Source: Natrinema zhouii
GTDB lineage: Archaea; Halobacteriota; Halobacteria; Halobacteriales; Natrialbaceae
Direction of reading: 5' to 3'
NCBI RefSeq assembly: GCF_013456555.2
Contig: NZ_CP059154.1
Coordinates: 3,100,001 to 3,164,000 of the forward strand
DNA length: 64,000 nucleotides
The position numbers and the translations under genes were made by a program. Below, in pieces: positions 25,174 through 33,700 of this stretch. A model generated the notes under the pieces. That model worked only from the letters and a program-made list of their open reading frames with translations, had not been told where the DNA came from and did not search any database. How positions within the stretch are numbered: the first letter of the stretch is position 1; each line of letters opens with the position of its first letter.

Positions 25174-25901
25174 TCTCGAGCCGAAATAGAACGACCACTA
25201 AACAGACGGATAACGACCGTGCCGTATCAGATATGATCGCGTTCATGCTCGTGTTCGCGACGATAATCGGTTCCGTCGCGTTGTTGTCGACGTTCGGAAT
25301 ACAGGCGATGACCGACTACCAAGAGGGCGAGCAACTGCAAAACGCCGAGCGAGCGATGATTTCACTCTCGGATAATTTCGACGACGTACTCCGACACGAT
25401 GGAATCGAACAACGGTACGGTGAACTCTCGCTTCGAGAGGGGACAATCACAACCGGCAACAGTGGGACGGACGTCACTATTGAGGACAAGAATGGTGTCT
25501 CCCTTCACGACACTAACCTCGGTACATTCGCATACCAATCCGGATCGGACACGATCGCATACGAAGGTGGTGGTGTCTTCCGGTCTGATGGGGAGGGAAG
25601 TGTCGTTCTCAAACGCCCCTCACTTGCATGCCGAGAAGACAACGGAGTAGCGATCATCTCTCTCATAAAAGTCGCCTCGGAAAAGCGGTCGATACAGAGC
25701 AGCGGTGGACTCGGCGTGACGATGACTGAAACTGATCGGAATCGAACCGTCTACGACAATATTGATACCGTTACTGTCACAGCCAACACGGACTCGAGCT
25801 ACGAGGGCGCATGGAACGATGTGTATAATAGCGACGACAAGTGGACGTGCGAAGCTGATCGAGCCGTCGTCACAATTGTCACGGTCGATATCGAATATTG
25901 A
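25170..25901 (+). CDS. Pilin-like protein 5 of the pilus operon
   Basis: A 243-residue protein. NDRAVSDMIAFMLVFATIIG is very close to the haloarchaeal pilin consensus (D-R-G/A-V-S-P-V-I-G), followed by one helix and a large beta-rich domain with two cysteines (SLACRED, WTCEAD). It is the last gene of the operon; the next gene is convergent. It may be the largest minor pilin or the tip subunit; this is inferred. Confidence 0.7.
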   Translation: MISSRNRTTTKQTDNDRAVSDMIAFMLVFATIIGSVALLSTFGIQAMTDYQEGEQLQNAERAMISLSDNFDDVLRHDGIEQRYGELSLREGTITTGNSGTDVTIEDKNGVSLHDTNLGTFAYQSGSDTIAYEGGGVFRSDGEGSVVLKRPSLACREDNGVAIISLIKVASEKRSIQSSGGLGVTMTETDRNRTVYDNIDTVTVTANTDSSYEGAWNDVYNSDDKWTCEADRAVVTIVTVDIEY

Positions 25902-25964
25902 CCAAAGCAGTCCCCGGAAATCACATTCGATATCCTACGGCTTCGGTTCTGCGGCGAAATTCTC

Positions 25965-27272
25965 TCAGCCCCAATCTCCGGTGAGCATCGCTCGCAGTCC
26001 CGCTCGAGCGGCCAGTGCTTCGACACGAGCAGCATGCTCGTTGATGTCGCCAGCAGTCTCGAGAACGAAGCCATTCGCGAGTCGTTCCGGATCGTCCATC
26101 GGTGAGCCGTCGGCGTGAGTAGGATCAGCGTTGAGAATCGTTCGATCGGTCTCTTCCGGAGACCAGGGAACGTCGACGCCGGCGAGGCCGCGCTCGAGGA
26201 GGTAGTCGGCGGCCTCCACAAGCGCCCCTGCCGACGTCGAGTGGCCGATCGCACCGATCGAACTCCGGTCGTTGAAGAACCGCACGACGTATTCGCCGTC
26301 CTCGCTGTCCCCTCGAGCTTCGCTTTCGCTCGCACCTGCGTTGCTATCAACCGCCGTCGGCTCCGAGACACCGTCTCGAGTATCGAGTCCTGACTGGCCG
26401 GTACCACCCTGATTCGTGTCGTCTTCCGTCTCGAGCTCGGTATCGGTACTCGAGTCCGTGTCGACGGACGACTCATTCAAGGTGCCGTCCGCATCGGTGG
26501 TCTCAGTGGCGTCACTATCCCGGTCAACACTGCCCGGTCTGGAACGAGAATCGGGATCGCTCTCCGCACTCGGAACTCCGTCGTCGGTGATTGCTGACTC
26601 GCTGAACTGGACCGAAACGGCTGCGTCGTCGTCCGGTGGTGGTGCTCCGTCCTCGGCGAACGCGACGACCAGTTGATCGAGGAACCTGGCGGTCGCGGTC
26701 TCGAGTTCCTCGGCGTAGATGTCGCCCTGAACGGTGGCGTCCGCAAGCCGGTCGGCGACCGACTCGACGAGCGTCGGCCGATCGACGGCGAGCTGTCTGG
26801 CAACGTGAGATCGCGTGTGTCGTCCCAGACGCTGGCCGATCGTCGCTCTCGAGAAGCCGGCGAGCATCGATTCGTTCGCGGCGAGTTCGGCGCACTCGAG
26901 CGCCCAGTATTCGATGTCCGTCGTGCCGGCCAGCAGGAGGTACTGTCGGCCGTTCGTGTAGATTGCACGGTCGACGCCCGTCCAAGCCATCGCTCGCCGG
27001 AGGGCGTTCGCTCGAGACTCAGTGAGCGACTCGGTAGCGGGCTCGACGGCGACGAACAGGGCCGGAACCGACTCGACGGTCGGCACGTACTCGAGACGAA
27101 CGTCGTCGACGACCCGGTCGGTCACACACGCATCGGTCCGGACGGTCCAGCCGAGCGCCTCGAGGAAGGGCTCGACGAGCCAGGTTCGGGTCTCCCGCAG
27201 AGTGGTCGGTGGCGAGGAGTCGACCAGCGCCGCGGTGCGGGCGACGAACGCATCGAGGTCGAGCGAAGGCAT
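25965..27272 (-). CDS. Restriction-nuclease-like protein with acidic linker
   Basis: A 435-residue protein with three parts. Residues 1-150 resemble the N-terminal nuclease-like domain of type I restriction R subunits (RETRTWLVEPFLEALGW ... DDVRLEYV ... ALFVAVEPATESL). Residues about 210-320 are an acidic, repetitive linker (DSSTDTELETEDDTNQGG). The C-terminal about 110 residues (EYVVRFFNDRSSIGAIGHST) form a conserved-looking domain I do not recognise. The catalytic E-x-K of active PD-(D/E)XK enzymes reads V-E-P-A here, so it is probably not a nuclease. Confidence 0.6.
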   Translation of the reverse strand: MPSLDLDAFVARTAALVDSSPPTTLRETRTWLVEPFLEALGWTVRTDACVTDRVVDDVRLEYVPTVESVPALFVAVEPATESLTESRANALRRAMAWTGVDRAIYTNGRQYLLLAGTTDIEYWALECAELAANESMLAGFSRATIGQRLGRHTRSHVARQLAVDRPTLVESVADRLADATVQGDIYAEELETATARFLDQLVVAFAEDGAPPPDDDAAVSVQFSESAITDDGVPSAESDPDSRSRPGSVDRDSDATETTDADGTLNESSVDTDSSTDTELETEDDTNQGGTGQSGLDTRDGVSEPTAVDSNAGASESEARGDSEDGEYVVRFFNDRSSIGAIGHSTSAGALVEAADYLLERGLAGVDVPWSPEETDRTILNADPTHADGSPMDDPERLANGFVLETAGDINEHAARVEALAARAGLRAMLTGDWG

Positions 27273-27391
27273 TCATCGGACGTATTCGGCGGACCGCTAT
27301 GTAACAAGTGGTTATTTTCCAGCTCGCGAACCTGTGTCGTCTCGCGTTCGGTCAGCGAGGATTCCGAACGCGAGTTCGCGCGCCGGCCGGG

Positions 27392-28300
27392 TCACGGAGC
27401 GTTCGAACCGCTGACGTCTCGCTGGTAAATCCGCAGGCGCGCCTCGCGGACGTCGAACGCCGACTGGAGAGTCGGCGGGATCGTCTCGGCCTTGCCGATG
27501 ACGAGGTAGCCGTCTCGTCGCAGCGACCGCGCGATCGTCTCGAGCATCGGCTCCTTATACGCGTTGTCGATGTATATAAACAGGTTGCGACAGATGACGA
27601 GGTCGAATCCGGCCTTCGGCTCGTCGTTGATCAGATCGTGACGCTGGAAGCGGACGTTCCGTTTCGCGGCGTCGCGGATCCGGTAGGTCCGGCCGTCGAC
27701 CTCGACGTAGCGGTGGTAGTTGTTGAGAAAGGAGAGCTGCTCGTCCAGATCGATGGTCCGCGATTCCTCGTAGACGCCGTTCCGCGCCGTCTCGAGCGCC
27801 GGAGAACTGATGTCGGTCCCGAGAACGGAAACGGACGATTCGTCAATTTTTGGGTCCTCGTGGGCAAGCATTGACACTGAGTACGGCTCCCGGCCGTCGG
27901 CACACGCGGCACTCCAGACCCGGACGGTGTCCGTCGTCTCCGAGAGCCGCCGGAGGATCGTCCGAATTCCGGCCCAGACGTCCGGGTTGCGAAAGAATCC
28001 CGTGACGTTGATGCTCAGCGCCTCGAGGAGCGCTTCCTGTTCGTCCGGATCGGTACGGAGCAACTCGAAGTACGTCGCGTAGCTCTCGCGCTGGGTGCGG
28101 CGCATTCGCGATGAAACGCGGCGGTCGAGATAGCTGTCGTTGTAGTGGCTCGTCGCGAACGCCAGTTCGTCCTCGACGAATTCGAGAAGCGCGGCGAACG
28201 CGTCGTCATCGTCGAGTTCCGTGGTATCGTTGTCATCGGATGCAGTGCCGTTATTACTATTTGGAGTAGTGTCTGTGTCGCTCCCGCCGTCGCCGATCAC
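27392..28300 (-). CDS. cheR: Chemotaxis protein methyltransferase CheR
   Basis: A 302-residue SAM-dependent methyltransferase that methylates glutamates of chemoreceptors during adaptation. The all-helical N-domain includes YLDRRVSSRMRRT and INVTGFFRNPDVW. The catalytic domain has VWSAACADGREPYSVSML, LGTDISSPALETAR and DLVICRNLFIYI. I start it at GTG 28300, whose last two bases begin the cheD stop (GTGA overlap); a longer frame would lie inside cheD. The first about 30 residues are an acidic Asn/Asp-rich extension. Last gene of the che operon. Confidence 0.92.
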   Translation of the reverse strand: MIGDGGSDTDTTPNSNNGTASDDNDTTELDDDDAFAALLEFVEDELAFATSHYNDSYLDRRVSSRMRRTQRESYATYFELLRTDPDEQEALLEALSINVTGFFRNPDVWAGIRTILRRLSETTDTVRVWSAACADGREPYSVSMLAHEDPKIDESSVSVLGTDISSPALETARNGVYEESRTIDLDEQLSFLNNYHRYVEVDGRTYRIRDAAKRNVRFQRHDLINDEPKAGFDLVICRNLFIYIDNAYKEPMLETIARSLRRDGYLVIGKAETIPPTLQSAFDVREARLRIYQRDVSGSNAP

Positions 28301-28812
28301 AGCTCCGTCACTCCGTTGTCGGCGTCCGAGCTCTTGATGGTGAGCGTCCCCGTACCGGGCGTGAACTCGACGGTTCGGCCGTATTCGCCGCCGACATCCT
28401 CTCCCTCGAGCGGGACGCCTAGCTTCTCGAGTTCCTCTTTCGCGGCGGCGATGTTTCGCTGGCCGACGCCGTCGCCGAAGCTCTCGAATTCGAACATATC
28501 GCTGCCGCCGGCAATCTTCGCTTCGACGGTAGTGTAGCTGGCACCCTGTTCGACCATCCGGCGCAACAGCGCGCGGATCGCCGTATCGGCGTACTTCCCG
28601 GGTTTGCGGTCGCTGTTGTCCGCGGCGTCGCCGTCGGGCAACATGACGTGGGCCAAGCCGCCGATTTCCGATCCAGGATCGTACAGTGCGATGGCCAGAC
28701 ACGAACCCAGCCCGTAGGACTTGAGCGTGTCGTCGCCGTCGCTGACGATCAGCTCCGAGATGCCGACCTGGACCGGCGTCGGTGCGCCCGGTTCGGTGCC
28801 GTAGGTTTTCAT
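28297..28812 (-). CDS. cheD: Chemoreceptor glutamine deamidase CheD
   Basis: A 171-residue CheD that deamidates receptor glutamines and partners with CheC. Catalytic motifs are GLGSCLAIAL (Cys), GGLAHVMLPD (His) and the Thr in ASYTTVEAKIAGG. It overlaps cheC by four bases and cheR by a few, matching a coupled operon. Confidence 0.93.
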   Translation of the reverse strand: MKTYGTEPGAPTPVQVGISELIVSDGDDTLKSYGLGSCLAIALYDPGSEIGGLAHVMLPDGDAADNSDRKPGKYADTAIRALLRRMVEQGASYTTVEAKIAGGSDMFEFESFGDGVGQRNIAAAKEELEKLGVPLEGEDVGGEYGRTVEFTPGTGTLTIKSSDADNGVTEL

Positions 28813-30077
28813 GAGGTATCGACTTCTTGGAACTCCGCCGTCGTCGGAGCGTCTTCGATCCGATCGACGTCGAGGCTGTTCAACGCCCGCTCGAGATCCG
28901 ATTCGTCGGGGATCGCGTACACTTCACAGTCGAACTCGCGACCGTCGGCCATGACGACCGTATCGAAGACGAACGCGAAGTCCTGGTTCTCGCCCAGTTG
29001 GATGATCACTGGGTCGACGGCCGCCGCGCCGATATCGTGGATGAACTCCGGCGGCGAGTGATCGATCGTCGTATCGAGCACGTTCGCCCAGCCGTCGAGA
29101 AAGCCGCTGGCCATGATGTTTCCCAGTTCCTTGATCGCGCTGGTCCCCATCTCGCCGAAGCCGTCTTCATCGACTTCCATCGGCACCATCGCGTCGACGA
29201 TCTCGTGGGCCGACTCCTCGTCGAACAGGAAGAGGAGATAGCCGCTGGGCATCCCGTCGAACTCGAAGGCGACCCCGACGAGTTTTTCGTTCGCTACCTG
29301 TTCGGGGATCGCCTCGAGCGAGACGAAGTTGAGCCGCCGAATTTCGACGCTCGTATCGATGCCGGTCAGCGTGGTCGCCGTCTTGGCGACCTCCTCGGCA
29401 CCCCGCTCGGCCATGCGATCGAAGCCGTCGAGTTTGTCGTACTCGATGCCGTTGCTGGTCCGCAGTTGCTCGAGGAGCGCCGACATCGACTCGCGTTTCG
29501 GGAAGAGGTAGTGGCTGAAGCCGACCTCCGTGCCGACGGTCTCGATCTGGCTCTGGAAGAGCAAGGCGAGGTCGTCGTCCGCAGGGGCCTCGTCGATGTC
29601 GCCGAAGAACGGGTCGGCGGACTCACTCTCGACGAACTCCGGCGTCGAGACGTCGATGACCGCCTCGAGGACATCGGCCCAGCCGTCGATGAAGCCGCTG
29701 TTGATGATGTGACCGACCTCCGTGGCTGCGCTCTTGGTCATCTCGTCGAACTCGTCGATCTCGCCGGTATCGGCGTCGGCGTCCACGTCGGTGTCCGCTT
29801 CCGCGAGCAGGGTTTCGACGATTCGGAGCGCGTTCTCGCGCTCGAAGACGACCACCGAGTAGCCGTCGATTGCGCCCGTCAGCTTGACCCGGACGCCGAC
29901 TTTCTCGGTCGAATCCTCGAAGTCGCGCCGGATCTCCTGCCCGCGCATGAAGTTGAGTTTCGTCACGCCGACCTGCGTCTCGACGCCGAGCATGTGTGTC
30001 AGTCGACCCGCCGCCAGTCCGGCGCCCTCTCGAGCCATCCGGTAGAACGTACCGAGTGCGTTGACGTCGAGTTTCAT
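28809..30077 (-). CDS. cheC: CheC-like phosphatase with two CheC domains
   Basis: A 422-residue protein of two tandem CheC domains (about 1-200 and 205-405) that dephosphorylate CheY-P and bind CheD. The active-site helix in the second domain, TSAIKELGNIMASGF, keeps the S-x3-E-x2-N motif. In the first domain the same helix reads KSAATEVGHIINSGF, with the Asn replaced by His. The N-terminal pseudo-symmetric motif of each domain is degenerate. So only one of the potential sites looks complete. It overlaps cheD and the upstream cheC gene by four bases each. Confidence 0.9.
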   Translation of the reverse strand: MKLDVNALGTFYRMAREGAGLAAGRLTHMLGVETQVGVTKLNFMRGQEIRRDFEDSTEKVGVRVKLTGAIDGYSVVVFERENALRIVETLLAEADTDVDADADTGEIDEFDEMTKSAATEVGHIINSGFIDGWADVLEAVIDVSTPEFVESESADPFFGDIDEAPADDDLALLFQSQIETVGTEVGFSHYLFPKRESMSALLEQLRTSNGIEYDKLDGFDRMAERGAEEVAKTATTLTGIDTSVEIRRLNFVSLEAIPEQVANEKLVGVAFEFDGMPSGYLLFLFDEESAHEIVDAMVPMEVDEDGFGEMGTSAIKELGNIMASGFLDGWANVLDTTIDHSPPEFIHDIGAAAVDPVIIQLGENQDFAFVFDTVVMADGREFDCEVYAIPDESDLERALNSLDVDRIEDAPTTAEFQEVDTS

Positions 30078-30679
30078 GCGGGTTGGACTTCGATGCCGTT
30101 GACCATTTCAACGAACTCTTCCAAGTCGGGGAAGGCGTAGATTTCGGCTTCGATCTGATAGCTGGGGACTGACAGGTCCGAGTCGAAGAACAGCGCCAGA
30201 TCGTCGCCGCCGAGGCTTGCCGTCCGGGTAACGATGTCCTCCGTCGGCGCGTAGACGAGCTGCGGTGCGGCGATGTCGATCGCGCGCCCGAGTACGTCGG
30301 CCCAGCCGTCGATGAAACCGCTGGCCATCATATTCCCCATCTCTTCGACGGCGCTCCGGGCCATCTTTCCGGAGACGTCGCCCATGTCGTCGACGACGTC
30401 GCGCAGCATGATCGCCGTGATCTTCTTCGCGCTCGCCTCGGGGAAGAGGATGAGGATGTGCCCGTGTGGCGGGTCCAACAGCCGGACGCGGACGCCGACT
30501 CGTTTCCCGCTGTCGAGTTGGGATCCGATATCGTCGACGTCGATGAAGTTGGTCTTGGTCACCTCCATCTGTGCGTCTTCACCGGTTAGTTTACTCATGT
30601 TGTCGGCGACGCCGTTCGTCCCGACCTTTGCCATCTCGTTTATGAAGCTCAGCTTTCGTATATCGACCATCATCGTCAT
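30074..30679 (-). CDS. cheC: CheC-like phosphatase, single domain
   Basis: A 201-residue single CheC domain. The catalytic helix ARSAVEEMGNMMASGFIDGW keeps S-x3-E-x2-N. The first half-site (SFINEMAKVG) has Lys in place of Asn. Start at 30679 (MTMMVDIRKLSF); internal Mets at 30673 and 30670 are also possible. It lies 34 bases after cheA and overlaps the two-domain cheC gene by four bases. Role: removal of phosphate from CheY in adaptation. Confidence 0.9.
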   Translation of the reverse strand: MTMMVDIRKLSFINEMAKVGTNGVADNMSKLTGEDAQMEVTKTNFIDVDDIGSQLDSGKRVGVRVRLLDPPHGHILILFPEASAKKITAIMLRDVVDDMGDVSGKMARSAVEEMGNMMASGFIDGWADVLGRAIDIAAPQLVYAPTEDIVTRTASLGGDDLALFFDSDLSVPSYQIEAEIYAFPDLEEFVEMVNGIEVQPA

Positions 30680-30713
30680 GGATTCCTCCGTAGGGTTGGG
30701 TGTTCGCGTTTGT

Positions 30714-33700
30714 TCATAGTGTCGTCACGTCCAGAATGTTGACTACCTCTCCCCGCCCCCGAACCGTTGCACCGCTAATTCCCGGCACTCCGCTCATGAA
30801 GCCCTCGAAGGGCTTGACGACGGTCTCCTGCTGACCGCTTACGTGATCACAGTGTAACGCCACGTCCCGGACCTCGCCGCGAATCCGGACGACCATGCCG
30901 TCGCCGTCCGTCTCGGATTCCGCCATCCCGAAGCAATCGATCAGCGAGATGACTGGATAGTCGCCGTCGTCGCTGGGAAGGACGGATTCGCCGCCCGCCG
31001 TCTCGATTGCCGTGGCAGACTCGATGTCGCGGACGGCCTTGGTCGGGACGCCGAACTCCTCGCCGCCGCTCTCGACGAACAGGATCTCGTCGATGGCGAC
31101 CGTTACCGGGAGCTGCATCGTGACGGACGTCCCCTCGCCTTCGGCGCTGTCAATCGAAACCGTGCCGTCCAGGTCTTCGACCGTCCGCTTGACGACGTCC
31201 ATCCCGACACCGCGGCCACTGACATCGGTTACCTCGTCGACCGTCGAGAGGCCGGGATGGAAGATGAGGTCGTAGGTTTCGTCGTCGGTCATCGCCGCCG
31301 CTTCGTCCTCGTCGAGGACGTCGGCCACGACAGCTGCCGAGCGCAGTCGGTCGGGATCGAGTCCGGCACCGTCGTCTTCGACCGTGATCGTCACGCGATC
31401 TCGCGCGCGATCGGCGTGCACCTCGACGGTCCCCTCTCGAGGTTTCCCGTCCGCCTCCCGCTCTTCCGGCGATTCGATCCCGTGGTCGACGGCGTTGCGA
31501 ACCAGGTGGATCAGCGGATCGCCGATCCGATCGAGGATACTCCGGTCGAGTTCGACGTCCTCACCGGTCATCTCGAAGGCGACCGTCTTCTCCTGATCGC
31601 GAGCGATGTCGCGAACGACCCTCGGTAGACGGTTCGTCACCGTCTGGAGCGGCACCAGCCGGATATCCATCACCGTCTCCTGCAGGTCGGTCGTCAGGCT
31701 CGACAGCGCGTCGAGTTCCGTCTCGAGGGCGTCGCTGTCGTCGTCGACGTCGGCCGCGTGTCGGAGTCGAACGCGGCTCGTCACCAGCCCCTCGACAAGT
31801 GTGAGCAGCGAGTTGATCTGTTCGACGTCGACCCGGACCGACTGGATTTCGTCGGTTTCGGCGTCGGCATCGGACCGATCGCTCGTCTCGGGGATCGAGA
31901 TATCCGGAATCTCGAATTCGGGCTCGACGATGCTCCGCACGACGTCGTCATCGGCCCCGTCGGCGTCCGACGCGGCCGCATCGTCGCCGAACGAGTCCGT
32001 CGATGGATCGCTCGAGTCGTCAGTTCCATCCGACGCGGCCGCATCGTCGCCGAACGAGTCCGTCGATGGATCGCTCGAGTCGTCAGTTCCATCCGACGCG
32101 GCCGGCGAGTCGAACGCCGTGTCGCCGACGCCGAACTCGTCGGTTCCGGCGAAGGCTTCGTCGTCGAGGTCGTCGGACAGGGTGTCACCGAACTCGCTCT
32201 CGAAGTCGTCGTCCGCGTCTGAATCGACCGATTCGGCGGCGAAGTCGTCGAACGCGTCGTCGTCCAACGTTCCGGCGTCCTCGTCGTTGAACGGATCCGA
32301 ATCGTCGGCGGTTCCCTCGAGGTCGTCGTCGAAGGCAGCCGTCGGATCGAACCAGTCGTCGACGTCAGCACTGAAGGAATCGCCGGTTGTGACATCATCT
32401 TCCGTGTCGTCTTCTGCGGTGTCTTCCGTGGATTCGAGGTCGGAATCGTCGTTCTCGAGGAGAGTATCGGTGGGTTCCTCAGCCCCGGCTTCGTCGCCGG
32501 TCGCTGCGGGCTCGCCAGCGTCGTCGATCGGTTCGGTGTCACCGGTATCGGCCACGGCGATATCGTCGGCAGTCTCGGCGTCACCAACTCTCTCGTCCAT
32601 TTCGTCAGCGTCGTCGACTGTCTCATCAGTGACTGGTTCGTCGTCGACGGCGTCATCGATAACTGGTTCGTCGCCGACTGTTTCGTCGGAAACCGAGTCA
32701 TCTACGGCGGCTTCGCCAGCAGCGGTCCCGTCGGCCGCATCAGTTTCGGCTGCGGCGACATCGGCCGGCTCGTCACTGGAAACACCGAGGTCCGACTCCA
32801 TCGGTTCGACGTCGTCGGCCTGATCGGGCGCGGTTTCGGGCTCGATTTCGTCGGCTGTCCCTGCGGCCACGCCATCGTCAGCGTCTGCGACTACGTCCTC
32901 GTCCGGCTCGACTGCAGCCATGTCATCATCCGGCTCAACTACAGTCATGTCATCATCCGGCTCAACTACAGTCATGTCATCGTCCGTCCCAACTGCGGCC
33001 ACATCATTGTCTGTCTCGACTGTGGTCACGTCATCGTCGGCCACGCCCTCGTCGTCCGGCTCAGCACTCGGCTCGAGGCCGTCTTCGTCTCCAACCGGGT
33101 CCTCGTCTACGTCGACGTGTGACACAGTGTCGACACTCGATGCGGTGATTTCGTCTTCGTCGTCGGCCACATCGACAGCGTGATCATCGTCCGATCCCGC
33201 ATCGACCAGTATATCGTCGACTGCACTCTCGGACGGCTCCTCGCCGTCAAGGAACGTGTCGTCATCGACGTCCTCGCCGAGGAGCTCGTCCATATCGACC
33301 TCGTCCTCCGCGTCGAACTCGTCGAACTCGAGTTCCGCGAGTTCGTCCTGCAACTCGTCGAAACCGACCATTTCGACCTCGTCTTTGAGTTCGTCGAAGA
33401 CCGCGCTGGCGTCTTCGACATCGTCGGCGTCGTCGGCTTCGGCTGTCGAATCCGTGCGAGAGCCGTCGTCGGTTGCCGTTTCGGTAGCGTCCGCCGTCGC
33501 CGTCTCCGGCTCGGAAGTCGCTGCTTCATCGGCCTCGTCGAGTGGCGTGGCCGGCGGTTCGCCCGGCTCGGTCCCGAGGTCGAGATCATCGTCACCCAAC
33601 AGGTCGTCGAACGAGCCGGCTTCGCCCATATTATCGAAGGCCTCGAGTTCGTCGGCCTCGACGTCCTCGACCATCTCGTCTAAGTCGTCGAACTCGGTGA

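Noticed and set aside
31606-32823. 405-codon Ser-rich plus-strand frame inside cheA
   Set aside because: It mirrors the Asp/Glu-rich linker codons (GAC/GAG read as GTC/CTC and TCG on the other strand), so it is a composition artefact.
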